Source: Mycobacterium pseudokansasii
Lineage (GTDB): Bacteria; Actinomycetota; Actinomycetes; Mycobacteriales; Mycobacteriaceae
NCBI RefSeq assembly: GCF_900566075.1
Contig: NZ_UPHU01000001.1
Location: 2,232,001-2,296,000, forward strand
Direction of reading: 5' to 3'
Length of the DNA stretch: 64,000 bases
The notes beneath the pieces are model-generated. The model worked only from the letters and a program-made list of their open reading frames with translations, did no database searches and had not been told where the DNA came from. This document shows positions 9,107 through 17,899 of this stretch, piece by piece (within the stretch, counting starts at the first letter, position 1; every line of letters starts with the position of its first letter). The translations under genes were made by a program, and so were the position numbers.

Positions 9107-9979
9107 CTAGATCTTCTCCGCATAGGCCGACCACTCGATCTGCGAGGCCTTGAGTTTGCGGCCGGTGGGCGCGACATAGCGCTGGACGAGTTCATCAGGA
9201 CCGGCCTGTTCCACCAGCCGCCATCCGTACTCGGCGAGAAAATCGGCCACCTGCTCGGGCAGCAGGCCGAAATGCCACAGCTGACGTCGCTGCCGGACGG
9301 CGCGGTACAGCGTCCGGGTGCCGTAGCGGTTAGTCCCGTCGATGAAGTCGCGGCGCACGTAGGTGAACACCAAGCGGCTACCCGGTGCGGTGGCGCGCAG
9401 TCCGTCCAACATCCGCCGGACGGCGCGTTCGCTCAGGTATTGGGTCACGCCTTCGCAGATGAAGAAGACCCGGTAATCGGTGCGGTAGCCGTGCTCGGCC
9501 AGTGCAGTGAGCAGATCGTCGTGCTCGAAATCCAAGGCTACCAACCGAACGGACAGCGGCAACTCGCCCAGCACCCGCCGTACCGTCTTGGCCTTTCGCG
9601 CGATGTTGACCGGGAGGTCCACTTCGAAGACCGGGATGCGTACCTGTCGGGTCAACCGATAAGCGCGGGTGTCCAATCCGGCGCCGAGAATCACGACCGC
9701 GTCGACGTCGTCGATTGCGGCGGCAAGCTTGTCACCGATGAATCGTTTGCGGCACACCAGGTTGGCCCACAGCCCGCGGCCCGACCACTCCGACCCCGCG
9801 ATGAACAGGCGCCGGAGCGTCGTCGGCCGGGTGGCGCTGACGAGCCAGCGCAGCGGCCTGGGTAAGAACAGGTCCGCGAGGTCGTCGTCCACCAGCCGGT
9901 GCTCGGGTGGCTCGTTTTGTTCGACGGCCGATAGGACCATCGGGCCGAATGCAGTTTGCGCAGCGGGATTTCGGGCCAT
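9107..9979 (-). CDS. SAM-dependent methyltransferase, leucine carboxyl methyltransferase-like family
   Basis: A 290-residue class I methyltransferase. Motif I is VVILGAGLDTRAYRL (about residues 94-108), with the acidic ribose ligand in VFEVDLP and a later FICEGVTQYLSE typical of the LCMT/PPM1-like family that mycobacteria carry in many copies. It resembles Rv2751. The substrate is unknown. It is the last gene of a three-gene operon, with three bases between the SDR stop and its ATG, so it may modify a product of the preceding oxidoreductases. Confidence 0.85.
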   Translation of the reverse strand: MARNPAAQTAFGPMVLSAVEQNEPPEHRLVDDDLADLFLPRPLRWLVSATRPTTLRRLFIAGSEWSGRGLWANLVCRKRFIGDKLAAAIDDVDAVVILGAGLDTRAYRLTRQVRIPVFEVDLPVNIARKAKTVRRVLGELPLSVRLVALDFEHDDLLTALAEHGYRTDYRVFFICEGVTQYLSERAVRRMLDGLRATAPGSRLVFTYVRRDFIDGTNRYGTRTLYRAVRQRRQLWHFGLLPEQVADFLAEYGWRLVEQAGPDELVQRYVAPTGRKLKASQIEWSAYAEKI

Positions 9980-9982
9980 CAG

Positions 9983-10816
9983 CTACCTCTTGTTCACACA
10001 ACCCGCGTCGACTGGCAACGCCACGCCGGTAATGTATCGGGCTTCGTCGGACACCAGCCACGCCACGGCATTGGCGACGTCCTCTGCTTGCAGAATCTTG
10101 ACCGGCAACGCGTTGCCCGCGCCCGACGCCGAAGCGGACTGAGCAGCCAGGTCGGCAAGCCACTGCGCGGTGAACTCGTTGTCGATCATCGGTGTGCCGA
10201 CCGCGGACGGATGCACGGAGTTGACTCTAATATTATGGGGCGCAAGCAAATTGGCGTATAGCCGCATCAACCCCACCAGTCCGTGTTTGGCCGCGGTATA
10301 GCCGATGGAGCCGGCATCGGCGCTGCCGAAGCCGGCCAGCCCCGCCGCCGAACTGATCAGCACGATCGAGCCCCCGGCCCCTTGAGAGATCATGGCGGGT
10401 ATCGCGACATCCACGGTGTGATAGACGCCGGTGAGGTTGACGTCGATGACGTCGCGCCAGCCGTCGGCGCCGGACTGCATCGGCGCGATCCCGGCATTGG
10501 CGACGACGATATCGAGCCGGCCGAACTCGTCGAGACCCGCCCGCAGCGCAGCGGCCAGCGACGCGCGATCGCGGACATCGGCTTGGTGTGCCACGATGCG
10601 TGCGCCGGTCTCCTCGACGAGCTTGACGGTGTGTGCCAGGTCGTCGGCGGTGCCCAGCGGGTAGGGCACGCTGGCGATCTGCCCGCACAAGTCGATCGCG
10701 ATCACGTTCGCGCCGTCGGCCGCCAGCCGAACCGCATGGGCGCGACCCTGACCGCGCGCGGCTCCGGTGACGAAGGCGACCCGGCCGCTCAGCGGCCCTT
10801 GCGACGACCGTGCCAT
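9983..10816 (-). CDS. Short-chain dehydrogenase/reductase, mycofactocin-coupled type
   Basis: A 277-residue Rossmann enzyme. It has the nucleotide-binding [23 protein letters not shown] at the end of strand 4, and the catalytic set S...YTAAK ([14 protein letters not shown]). The ARGQGRAHA motif and the [11 protein letters not shown] insertion are characteristic of the SDR subfamily whose NAD is thought to stay bound and be reoxidised by mycofactocin. It resembles Rv2750. Its ATG overlaps the stop of the ABM gene (ATGA), which indicates translational coupling. The substrate is probably an alcohol or hydroxylated lipid, but that is inferred from the subfamily. Confidence 0.88.
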   Translation of the reverse strand: MARSSQGPLSGRVAFVTGAARGQGRAHAVRLAADGANVIAIDLCGQIASVPYPLGTADDLAHTVKLVEETGARIVAHQADVRDRASLAAALRAGLDEFGRLDIVVANAGIAPMQSGADGWRDVIDVNLTGVYHTVDVAIPAMISQGAGGSIVLISSAAGLAGFGSADAGSIGYTAAKHGLVGLMRLYANLLAPHNIRVNSVHPSAVGTPMIDNEFTAQWLADLAAQSASASGAGNALPVKILQAEDVANAVAWLVSDEARYITGVALPVDAGCVNKR

Positions 10817-11130
10817 CAGGGCCGAATCTGCCCTTTGCCCGGATCGCCCGCAGGGATGGGCTGCAACATCTTGATGTCGGGGGCGCCGACCAAGTGGTCA
10901 CCGGCCGCCTTGAACATCTTGGCGACCGCGGGAGCGGTGCTGTGGACTGTGAGTGCGTCGGCGTCGGCCCATTGCTCGACGAAGACGAACGTCTCACCCG
11001 TTTGGTGCAGGGAGTACAGCTCGCAGCCGGGTTCGCCGTGCACCTCTTCGACCGCGGTGGTCAAGATGTCGCGGACGGTGTCCACCGACTCGGGCTTGAC
11101 GGTCAGCGTGGCGACGACGACGACGGGCAT
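10816..11130 (-). CDS. Antibiotic biosynthesis monooxygenase (ABM) domain protein
   Basis: A 104-residue single-domain protein ([16 protein letters not shown]...[10 protein letters not shown]...FVFVEQWAD) of the dimeric alpha/beta-barrel ABM fold, resembling Rv2749. The start at 11130 is set by AGGAGG eight bases upstream. A longer frame would begin at 11181 without support. Members are cofactor-free monooxygenases, haem degraders or simply structural relatives, so the reaction is uncertain. It heads the operon with the SDR and the methyltransferase and may hydroxylate or process the same small molecule. Confidence 0.85.
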   Translation of the reverse strand: MPVVVVATLTVKPESVDTVRDILTTAVEEVHGEPGCELYSLHQTGETFVFVEQWADADALTVHSTAPAVAKMFKAAGDHLVGAPDIKMLQPIPAGDPGKGQIRP

Positions 11131-11317
11131 GCTGGGGCCTCCTGGGAACTGTGGCGGATTATCGGCGGCGTGACGCGGCATGACCGCGGATGACCATTGT
11201 CACCTCTGGACACCCTACTCACGCCCGCCGGTCACGAGGTGAGCACGGGTGGGAGAAGCATGCGTTACCAGTGTGGCATGTGGTGCAGAAGATGTATTTG
11301 CGACTAGGCTTGCCGGC

Positions 11318-13837
11318 ATGGCGAATCGGACCGTTGCCCGCTCCGGAAGCAGAACGAGCAGGTCAAAAGCCACTTCGCGGGGGGCGACGCGCAGCGCACG
11401 GTCGGCTGCGCCCAGGGCGGGCAGGAAGAGCCCGACCAGGTCGGTCAAGCGGGTGAGCCGGCCCGCCCGGCGGCGCAACCAATCCCTGCTGGCATCGACC
11501 GGGCTGGCCTGCGGCCGGGCCCTGCGCGCGACCTGGCTGATGGCGGCCAGGGGCACCGGGGGAGCGGCGCGGTCGATCGGGCGCGCGCGCGACATCGAAC
11601 CCGGACATCGCCGCGACGGTGTGGCGCTGGTCTTGCTGGGCCTTGCCGTGGTCGTCGCCGCCGGTTCGTGGTTCCACGCCGCCCGGCCCGTCGGGGCGTG
11701 GGTCGACACGGTGCTGCGGATACTCATCGGCTCGGCCGTCGTGTTGCTGCCCATCGTCCTCGTCGCCACGGCGATAGTGCTGATGCGGACCCAGCCCAAT
11801 CCCGACACCCGCCCGCGGCTGATTCTGGGATCCAGCCTGATCGCATCGTCTTTCCTGGGATTACGGCACTTGTGGGCCGGTTCGCCCGGAACTCCGGCGT
11901 TGCGCGGGCACGCGGCCGGGTTCATCGGTTTTGCGATCGGCGGGCCGTTGTCGGATGGGCTGACGGCGTGGATCGCCGCGCCACTGTTGTTCATCGGCGC
12001 GCTGTTCGGGCTGCTACTGCTCACCGGAACCACGGTCCGCGAGGTGCCCGACGCCCTGCGCCGCATCTTCGGCACGCGGCTATTCCAGCGTGACTACTTC
12101 GAGGACCACGAATACGACCACGAATACGACCAGGGCTGTGACGATTTCGCGGGTGACGACGCGGACACCGTCGAGGTCGCGCGTGAGGATTTCTCCGACG
12201 GCTACTACGACGAAGTCCCGCTGAGGCCTGAGAGCTGCCCACCGGCTGACGACGTACCGACTGTTCCCGAACCGGCGGTCGGGCGCGGCCGGAAGCGCAG
12301 CTCCAAGAAGCAGGACACCCAAGCACTGGATCGCGTCGTCGAAGGTCCCTACACGCTGCCCTCGGTGGACCTGCTGGTGGCCGGCGATCCGCCCAAGAAG
12401 CGAAGCGCGGCCAACAACCACATGGCCGCCGCCATCGGTGAGGTGCTCATCCAGTTCAAGGTCGACGCGGCCGTCACCGGCTGCACCCGCGGGCCGACCG
12501 TCACCCGATACGAGGTCGAACTGGGGCCCGGCGTCAAGGTGGAGAAGATCACCGCGCTGCAGAAGAACATCGCGTATGCGGTGGCCACCGAGAGCGTGCG
12601 GATGCTGGCCCCGATCCCCGGCAAGTCCGCTGTCGGCATCGAGGTGCCCAACACCGACCGGGAAATGGTGCGGCTGGCCGACGTGCTGACGGCGCCGCCG
12701 ACCCGTCGCGACCACCATCCGCTGGTGATCGGGCTGGGCAAGGACATCGAAGGCGACTTCATCTCGGCCAACCTGGCCAAGATGCCGCATCTGCTGGTCG
12801 CCGGCTCGACCGGCTCCGGCAAGTCCAGCTTCGTCAACTCGATGCTGATATCGCTGTTGACCCGGGCCACTCCGGAAGAGGTCAGGATGATCCTGATCGA
12901 CCCGAAGATGGTGGAACTGACGCCCTATGAAGGCATCCCGCACCTGATCACGCCGATCATCACCCAGCCGAAGAAGGCGGCGGCCGCGCTGGCGTGGCTG
13001 GTCGAGGAGATGGAGCAGCGCTACCAGGACATGCAGGCCTCCCGGGTGCGCCACATCGACGACTTCAACGACAAGGTTCGGTCCGGCGCGATCAGCGCGC
13101 CGCTGGGCAGCCAGCGGGTGTACCGGCCCTACCCCTACGTCGTGGCGATCGTCGACGAGCTGGCCGACCTGATGATGACCGCCCCGCGGGACGTCGAGGA
13201 CGCCATTGTGCGGATCACCCAGAAGGCCCGCGCCGCCGGAATCCATTTGGTTTTGGCCACCCAGCGCCCGTCGGTCGACGTGGTCACCGGGCTCATCAAG
13301 ACCAATGTGCCGTCGCGGCTGGCATTTGCGACGTCGTCGCTCACCGACAGCCGGGTGATCCTGGATCAGGCGGGCGCGGAAAAGCTGATCGGCATGGGCG
13401 ATGGCCTATTCCTGCCGATGGGCGCCAGCAAGCCGATCCGGCTGCAGGGCGCCTACATCACCGACGAGGAGATCCACGCCGTCGTCACCGCCTGCAAGGA
13501 CCAGGCCGAACCCGAATACACCGAGGGCGTCACGACCGCGAAGCCCACCGGCGAGCGCACCGATGTCGACCCCGACATCGGCGACGACATGGATGTCTTC
13601 CTGCAGGCCGTGGAGCTGGTGGTGTCCAGTCAGTTCGGCTCCACCTCGATGTTGCAGCGCAAACTACGGGTGGGTTTTGCCAAGGCCGGCCGGTTGATGG
13701 ACCTGATGGAGACTCGCGGCATCGTCGGACCCAGCGAAGGCTCCAAGGCCCGCGAGGTGCTGATCAAACCCGACGAGCTGGCGGGAACGCTGGCATTGAT
13801 CCGGGGCGGGAGCGACGCCGACGGCGAGCCCGCGTAA
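11318..13837 (+). CDS. ftsK: DNA translocase FtsK
   Basis: Septum-located DNA pump that clears chromosome ends and activates dimer resolution during division. The product is 839 residues, close to M. tuberculosis Rv2748c. A basic N-terminus (TVARSGSRTSRSKATSR) is followed by about four membrane spans in residues 95-250, an acidic linker (EDHEYDHEYDQG), then the RecA-like motor with Walker A GSTGSGKSS near residue 495, Walker B-like VAIVDELADLMM, and a winged-helix gamma domain at the end (SSQFGSTSMLQRKLRVGFAKAGRLMD). ATG 11318 gives the conserved MANRTVARS start. An in-frame upstream extension to 11249 is not supported. Confidence 0.95.
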   Translation: MANRTVARSGSRTSRSKATSRGATRSARSAAPRAGRKSPTRSVKRVSRPARRRNQSLLASTGLACGRALRATWLMAARGTGGAARSIGRARDIEPGHRRDGVALVLLGLAVVVAAGSWFHAARPVGAWVDTVLRILIGSAVVLLPIVLVATAIVLMRTQPNPDTRPRLILGSSLIASSFLGLRHLWAGSPGTPALRGHAAGFIGFAIGGPLSDGLTAWIAAPLLFIGALFGLLLLTGTTVREVPDALRRIFGTRLFQRDYFEDHEYDHEYDQGCDDFAGDDADTVEVAREDFSDGYYDEVPLRPESCPPADDVPTVPEPAVGRGRKRSSKKQDTQALDRVVEGPYTLPSVDLLVAGDPPKKRSAANNHMAAAIGEVLIQFKVDAAVTGCTRGPTVTRYEVELGPGVKVEKITALQKNIAYAVATESVRMLAPIPGKSAVGIEVPNTDREMVRLADVLTAPPTRRDHHPLVIGLGKDIEGDFISANLAKMPHLLVAGSTGSGKSSFVNSMLISLLTRATPEEVRMILIDPKMVELTPYEGIPHLITPIITQPKKAAAALAWLVEEMEQRYQDMQASRVRHIDDFNDKVRSGAISAPLGSQRVYRPYPYVVAIVDELADLMMTAPRDVEDAIVRITQKARAAGIHLVLATQRPSVDVVTGLIKTNVPSRLAFATSSLTDSRVILDQAGAEKLIGMGDGLFLPMGASKPIRLQGAYITDEEIHAVVTACKDQAEPEYTEGVTTAKPTGERTDVDPDIGDDMDVFLQAVELVVSSQFGSTSMLQRKLRVGFAKAGRLMDLMETRGIVGPSEGSKAREVLIKPDELAGTLALIRGGSDADGEPA

Positions 13838-13840
13838 CGC

Positions 13841-13898
13841 CGAGCAGACACAGAATCGCACTTCGCGGGTACCGCGCGTGCGATTCTGTGTCTGCTCG
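13841..13898. terminator. Long hairpin between convergent ftsK and argA
   Basis: Arms at 13841-13860 and 13879-13898 are perfect 20-base complements; the inner part reads GAGCAGACACAGAATCGCA. The 18-base loop itself contains CGCGG/CCGCG. It lies four bases after the ftsK stop and six before the argA stop, so it can serve as a bidirectional terminator. There is no T-tract, as is usual in mycobacteria. Confidence 0.7.
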
Positions 13899-13903
13899 CC
13901 CGG

Positions 13904-14428
13904 TCACAGGACCAGCAGCATCCGGGAATTGCCCAGGATGTTGGGCTTGACGTAGCTCAAATCCAGGAATTCGGCGACCCCGATGTCATAGGACCGGCAC
14001 ATCTCCTCGAACACCTCGGCGGTGACCGGCGTGCCCTCGATCTCGGTAAATCCGTGCCGGGCAAAGAATTCGGTCTCGAAAGTCAACACGAACAGCCGCT
14101 CCAGCCGAAGTTCGCGGGCAACCTCGAGCAACCGGTCGACGATCGCGTGGCCGATGCCGCGCCCCGTCATGGCGGGGTCGACCGCGACAGTACGGATTTC
14201 ACCGAGATCGGCCCACAACACGTGCAGCGCCCCGCAACCGACGACTTTGCCCTGGATGCCGGGGTGTTCGGCCACCCAGAATTCTTGAATCGCTTCGTAG
14301 AGCGTTACCAGGTTCTTTTCCAGCAGGATCTTTCCCGCATAGGTGTCGACGAGTTTCTTGATCGAAGGGACGTCCGACGTGCGGGCGCGCCGGACTACCG
14401 GTCGGAAATCCCGTCGATTTTCGGTCAC
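13904..14428 (-). CDS. argA: Amino-acid N-acetyltransferase (N-acetylglutamate synthase) ArgA, GNAT family
   Basis: Acetylates glutamate (or glutamine) for arginine biosynthesis. The 174-residue GNAT protein has the acetyl-CoA loop at AMTGRGIGHAIVDRLL (Q/R-x-x-G-x-G/A pattern) after the strand EIRTVAVDP, and FFARHGFTEIEG near the end. Length and sequence match Rv2747. The start is the GTG at 14428 (VTENRRDFRPVVRRA); the frame runs open far upstream but that part overlaps pgsA3 antisense. It is divergent from pgsA3 with 57 bases between the starts. Confidence 0.92.
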   Translation of the reverse strand: MTENRRDFRPVVRRARTSDVPSIKKLVDTYAGKILLEKNLVTLYEAIQEFWVAEHPGIQGKVVGCGALHVLWADLGEIRTVAVDPAMTGRGIGHAIVDRLLEVARELRLERLFVLTFETEFFARHGFTEIEGTPVTAEVFEEMCRSYDIGVAEFLDLSYVKPNILGNSRMLLVL

Positions 14429-14485
14429 GGGAGAACAGTATCGACATCGAAGACGGGTGAGCTGGTCAACCGTTATTCTGTTGCC

Positions 14486-15085
14486 GTGCCCGGGCAGCCG
14501 CAAACAGGTCAGATGCCAGGAACCGCCCGTATTGCCAACCTCGCCAATATTCTGACCGGCCTGCGGCTGGTGTTGGTGCCGATTTTCTTGTACGCACTGT
14601 TCTATGACGGCGGCCACCAAACGCCCGCCCGAGTCGCAGCATGGGCGATATTTGCCGTCGCCAGCATTACCGATCGGTTCGATGGCTTGCTTGCCCGCAA
14701 CTACGGCATGGCGACCGAATTCGGCGCATTCGTCGATCCCATCGCCGACAAGACCCTGATCGGGGCTGCGCTGATCGGCCTGTCGATGTTGGGCGACTTG
14801 CCCTGGTGGGTCACGGTGTTGATCCTGGCCCGCGAGATCGGGGTTACTGTGTTGCGGCTGGCTGTGATTCGCCGCGGTGTCATTCCCGCCAGTTGGGGCG
14901 GCAAACTCAAGACCGTGGTCCAGGCGGTGGCGATCGGCCTGTTCGTGTTGCCGCTTTCGGGCGCGTTGCACACGGCGGCGGTGGTGGTAATGGCCGCTGC
15001 CATCGTGCTGACCGTGGTGACCGGTGTCGATTACGTGGCATCCACAGTCCGGGAGATTCGCGCGGGGAGCCCCGGGGCCAAGTAA
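14486..15085 (+). CDS. pgsA3: CDP-alcohol phosphatidyltransferase PgsA3 (phosphatidylglycerophosphate synthase-like)
   Basis: Membrane enzyme joining CDP-diacylglycerol to glycerol-3-phosphate or a related alcohol. The signature DG-x2-AR-x8-G-x3-D-x3-D is complete in [23 protein letters not shown]. Around it are about five hydrophobic spans. It resembles Rv2746c. I took the GTG at 14486 (VPGQPQTGQ), giving 199 residues. The 5' end is uncertain because no clear ribosome site is seen. It lies just upstream of clgR, as in M. tuberculosis. Confidence 0.9.
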   Translation: MPGQPQTGQMPGTARIANLANILTGLRLVLVPIFLYALFYDGGHQTPARVAAWAIFAVASITDRFDGLLARNYGMATEFGAFVDPIADKTLIGAALIGLSMLGDLPWWVTVLILAREIGVTVLRLAVIRRGVIPASWGGKLKTVVQAVAIGLFVLPLSGALHTAAVVVMAAAIVLTVVTGVDYVASTVREIRAGSPGAK

Positions 15086-15142
15086 TCGGGGTTATCGGGT
15101 ACTTCGGGATCCTTCCGAGCGTCCGTGTTCCTGCGGCGCCCC

Positions 15143-15170
15143 GGGAACCGCATCAGCCTGCTCGGCGTTG
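15143..15170 (+). promoter_or_regulatory. SigE/SigH-type promoter before clgR
   Basis: GGAAC at 15144-15148 and CGTT at 15166-15169 are separated by 17 bases, matching the -35/-10 consensus of mycobacterial ECF sigma factors SigE and SigH. It is about 80 bases upstream of clgR. The M. tuberculosis clgR-psp operon is known to be SigE-dependent. Confidence 0.6.
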
Positions 15171-15248
15171 ACGAAAGGACCATTGCGATCGGGTTGCGAT
15201 CGGATGTGGTTGAGATATCGGTGCGTGACCCGGATGAAGGAGAGCACG

Positions 15249-15578
15249 ATGGCGTCATTGGTGCGCGAGGTCATTGGCGACGTGTTGCGCGGGGCTCGGA
15301 CTTCGCAGGGCCGGACGCTGCGCGAGGTGTCCGATTCGGCGCGGGTGAGCCTCGGATACCTCTCTGAAGTGGAACGCGGCCGCAAGGAGCCTTCCAGTGA
15401 GCTGCTCAACGCGATTTGCGAGGCGTTGGAGGTCCCGCTGTCGGAGGTCCTCATCGTCGCCGGCGAGCGGTTGGCCGTCGAGGATCGTGCGACACGTGCC
15501 CCATCGGTGGCTGGTGCCAGCATCGACGTCAGCACCAAGGTGGTCATCCCTGCGGTCGCGTCACTGGCGGTGGCCTGA
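15249..15578 (+). CDS. clgR: Transcriptional regulator ClgR (XRE family)
   Basis: A 109-residue activator of clp protease genes and of the adjacent envelope-stress genes. Residues about 10-65 form the helix-turn-helix ([41 protein letters not shown]). The start at ATG 15249 has AAGGAG eight bases before it. The C-terminus is hydrophobic (VASLAVA), resembling the Ala-rich tail that makes ClgR itself a ClpP substrate. It heads an apparent clgR-pspA-pspM operon under the ECF-type promoter at 15143. Confidence 0.95.
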   Translation: MASLVREVIGDVLRGARTSQGRTLREVSDSARVSLGYLSEVERGRKEPSSELLNAICEALEVPLSEVLIVAGERLAVEDRATRAPSVAGASIDVSTKVVIPAVASLAVA

Positions 15579-15726
15579 GCATCACCTGGGCGGAAGTCTG
15601 GTGTCGGCCAGTTATGCAACCACGGGTGGGGAGATCGAGCCCGACCGGATAAATTGAGCGGCAGGGTAAGCGGTGGGCGATGCAGGGCCCATCCGGCACA
15701 CAAGAAAGCGAAGGCGGAGCTAACCG

Positions 15727-16548
15727 ATGGCCAATCCGTTCGTCAAGGCGTGGAAGTACCTGATGGCGCTGTTCAGCTCCAAGATTGACGAGTACGCCGA
15801 CCCCAAGGTGCAGATCCAGCAGGCCATCGAGGAAGCGCAGCGCACTCATCAAGCGCTGACTCAGCAGGCGGCGCAGGTGATTGGCAACCAGCGGCAGCTG
15901 GAGATGCGGCTCAATCGGCAGCTGGCCGACATCGAAAAGCTTCAGGTCAACGTCCGTCAGGCGCTGACGCTGGCCGACCAGGCCACCGCGGCCGGTGACG
16001 CTGCCAAAGCAGCTGAGTACAACAACGCCGCCGAGGCCTTCGCCGCGCAGCTGGTGACCGCCGAGCAGAGCGTCGAAGACCTCAAGACCCTGCATGACCA
16101 GGCGCTCAACGCGGCCGCTCAGGCCAAGAAGGCCGTCGAGCAGAATTCCATGGTGCTGCAGCAGAAGATCGCCGAACGCACCAAGCTGCTCAGCCAGCTC
16201 GAGCAGGCGAAGATGCAGGAGCAGGTCAGCGCATCGCTGCGGTCGATGAGCGAGCTCGCGGCCCCGGGCAATGTGCCCAGCCTCGACGAGGTACGCGACA
16301 AGATCGAACGCCGCTACGCCACCGCGCTTGGTCAGGCCGAGCTTGCGCAATCGTCGGTGCAGGGCCGCATGCTCGAGGTCCAGCAGGCCGGCATCCAGAT
16401 GGCCGGTCATTCCCGGCTGGAGCAGATCCGGGCGTCGATGCGCGGAGAAGCATTGCCGGCCGGGGGTGCCGCCGGACCGGGCGCCACCCCGGCCACGCCT
16501 GCCGCCGAGGGCGGCGGGCAGATCGCCGAGAAACCGTTCGGCCAGTAA
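15727..16548 (+). CDS. pspA: PspA/IM30-family envelope-stress protein (35-kDa antigen)
   Basis: A 273-residue PspA homologue matching Rv2744c. The N-terminus ([28 protein letters not shown]) is the membrane-binding amphipathic helix of the family. Residues 25-200 are almost entirely heptad-rich coiled coil ([23 protein letters not shown]). The tail is Gly/Ala/Pro-rich. PspA oligomers bind and stabilise a leaking inner membrane and also restrain ClgR. It lies between clgR and pspM on the same strand, nine bases before pspM. Confidence 0.93.
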   Translation: MANPFVKAWKYLMALFSSKIDEYADPKVQIQQAIEEAQRTHQALTQQAAQVIGNQRQLEMRLNRQLADIEKLQVNVRQALTLADQATAAGDAAKAAEYNNAAEAFAAQLVTAEQSVEDLKTLHDQALNAAAQAKKAVEQNSMVLQQKIAERTKLLSQLEQAKMQEQVSASLRSMSELAAPGNVPSLDEVRDKIERRYATALGQAELAQSSVQGRMLEVQQAGIQMAGHSRLEQIRASMRGEALPAGGAAGPGATPATPAAEGGGQIAEKPFGQ

Positions 16549-16557
16549 GGGCATCAG

Positions 16558-17373
16558 ATGGCGGTCAAGTCGGCTCAGCGTGGGCGGCGGCGTGCGTCGC
16601 TGCAGCGCTGGCTCGACATGATCGCCGAGATCTTCGACTTCGCCGCGCGGAAGATCAGCGCCGCCACCGACCCGCGGGCCCGATTGCTTCGCCGCCGTCG
16701 CCGTGCGCTGCGCTGGGCGTTGATATTCAGCGCCGGATGCGTGTTCTGGGCTGCGGTGACGGCGGTGCTGGCGGCGTGGGGCTGGTTCGCGCTGCTGCTG
16801 CAGATCACCGGAGCGATCGCGGTGGTTCAGGTCATCCCCGCGACGCTGCTGTTCTTCCGCTACCGCTGGTTGCGGGCGGAGCCGCTGCCGACGCCGCGGC
16901 CGGCTACCACCCGCCGGTTACCCCCGCCCGGTTCGGCGGCCCGGCCCGCGATGTCGGCGTTGGGTGCCTCCGAACGCGGGTTCTTCTCGTTGTTGGGTGT
17001 AATCGAGCGGGGCGCGATGTTGCCGGCCGACGAGATCGCTGACTTGACGGCCGCTGCCAACCAGACGTCGGCGGCGATGGCGGCGACAGCGGCCGAAGTG
17101 GTGTCGATGGAGCGGGCGGCGCAGTATTCGCAATCGTCGCGGTCGCATCTGGTGCCGACCATCAACGCGTTCACCGCGCAGCTCAGCGCCGGCGTCCGTC
17201 AATACAACGAAATGGTCACCGCCGCAGCGCAATTGGTCTCGTCGGCCAATGGCGGCGCGGTGGGTGAGCCGGGATCGCAACAGCGCTACCGCGAGGAACT
17301 GGCCGGTGCCACCGATCGTCTGGTCGGTTGGGCGCAGGCGTTCGACGAACTCGGCGGGCTGCCCCGCCGGTAG
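16558..17373 (+). CDS. pspM: PspM, membrane partner of the mycobacterial Psp system
   Basis: A 271-residue protein resembling Rv2743c. A basic stretch (SAQRGRRRASLQRW, LLRRRRRALRW) precedes two hydrophobic helices (about residues 58-105, LIFSAGCVFWAAVTAVLAAW and ALLLQITGAIAVVQVIP). The second half is helical and polar. In M. tuberculosis it localises PspA at the membrane. The fourth M. tuberculosis gene of this operon, pspN (Rv2742c), is not here: the ephG gene ends 14 bases after the pspM stop. Confidence 0.85.
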   Translation: MAVKSAQRGRRRASLQRWLDMIAEIFDFAARKISAATDPRARLLRRRRRALRWALIFSAGCVFWAAVTAVLAAWGWFALLLQITGAIAVVQVIPATLLFFRYRWLRAEPLPTPRPATTRRLPPPGSAARPAMSALGASERGFFSLLGVIERGAMLPADEIADLTAAANQTSAAMAATAAEVVSMERAAQYSQSSRSHLVPTINAFTAQLSAGVRQYNEMVTAAAQLVSSANGGAVGEPGSQQRYREELAGATDRLVGWAQAFDELGGLPRR

Positions 17374-17386
17374 CGCTTGCCGCTGC

Positions 17387-17827
17387 CTACAACGTCGTCC
17401 TGAGCCGGGGGATCACTAGTGCGGCCAGACCGCGTAGCAGCGCCTTCGTCATGTCGAATACGTCTACGTAGTCGCGCCAGAGCGTGATCTTCCCGTCGTG
17501 CACTTCGAACACGCCGCAGACCCAGAATTGCAGCCGCAGCGGCCCGAGGATCAGCGCATCGGTCCGTTCGGTGAGTACCGCTGCGCCGTCGGCGGCAATG
17601 CGGTGGATCTTGACTTCGAACCCGAGGCGCCCTTCCATCTTGCGGAGCAGCTTCACCGTCCGGCGGCCGCCGCGGATCCTTGAGAATCCGACGTTCTCGT
17701 AGACGAGGTTGTCGTCGAATGCCGCCGCTACTGCGTCGAAATCCTCGTTCTGCAGGGCGCTCAGGAAACCCTCGACCGTTCGGATGTTGTCTACAGTTTC
17801 GGGGGTGGTCTGGGTCGGCTCGGTCAT
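17387..17827 (-). CDS. ephG: Limonene-1,2-epoxide hydrolase-like epoxide hydrolase EphG
   Basis: A 146-residue NTF2-like (LEH family) protein resembling Rv2740. The family catalyses epoxide opening with an Asp-Arg-Asp triad; candidates are in TERTDAL and LWRDYVDVFD. ATG 17827 (MTEPTQTTPETVDN) gives the normal length, whereas the longer frame to 17938 would run into the divergent glycosyltransferase promoter. Substrates of the M. tuberculosis enzyme include steroid or fatty-acid epoxides, so the physiological role here is inferred. Confidence 0.9.
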   Translation of the reverse strand: MTEPTQTTPETVDNIRTVEGFLSALQNEDFDAVAAAFDDNLVYENVGFSRIRGGRRTVKLLRKMEGRLGFEVKIHRIAADGAAVLTERTDALILGPLRLQFWVCGVFEVHDGKITLWRDYVDVFDMTKALLRGLAALVIPRLRTTL

Positions 17828-17899
17828 GGTTGCCAGCCTAGGCGAGGCGGACGAGCGTGGGCGAGCGTGGTGGCCGGCCGCTATGGCAGGGTAGGGCCG

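Noticed and set aside
12080..13246. Long open frame antisense to ftsK
   Set aside because: A consequence of high GC in the third codon position of ftsK; histidine/arginine/glutamine-rich translation without any domain. Similar long antisense frames over hflX, terC, sthA and the kinase were rejected for the same reason.
14429..14971. N-terminal extension of the argA frame
   Set aside because: It runs antisense through pgsA3 and is not similar to GNAT proteins; M. tuberculosis ArgA is 174 residues.
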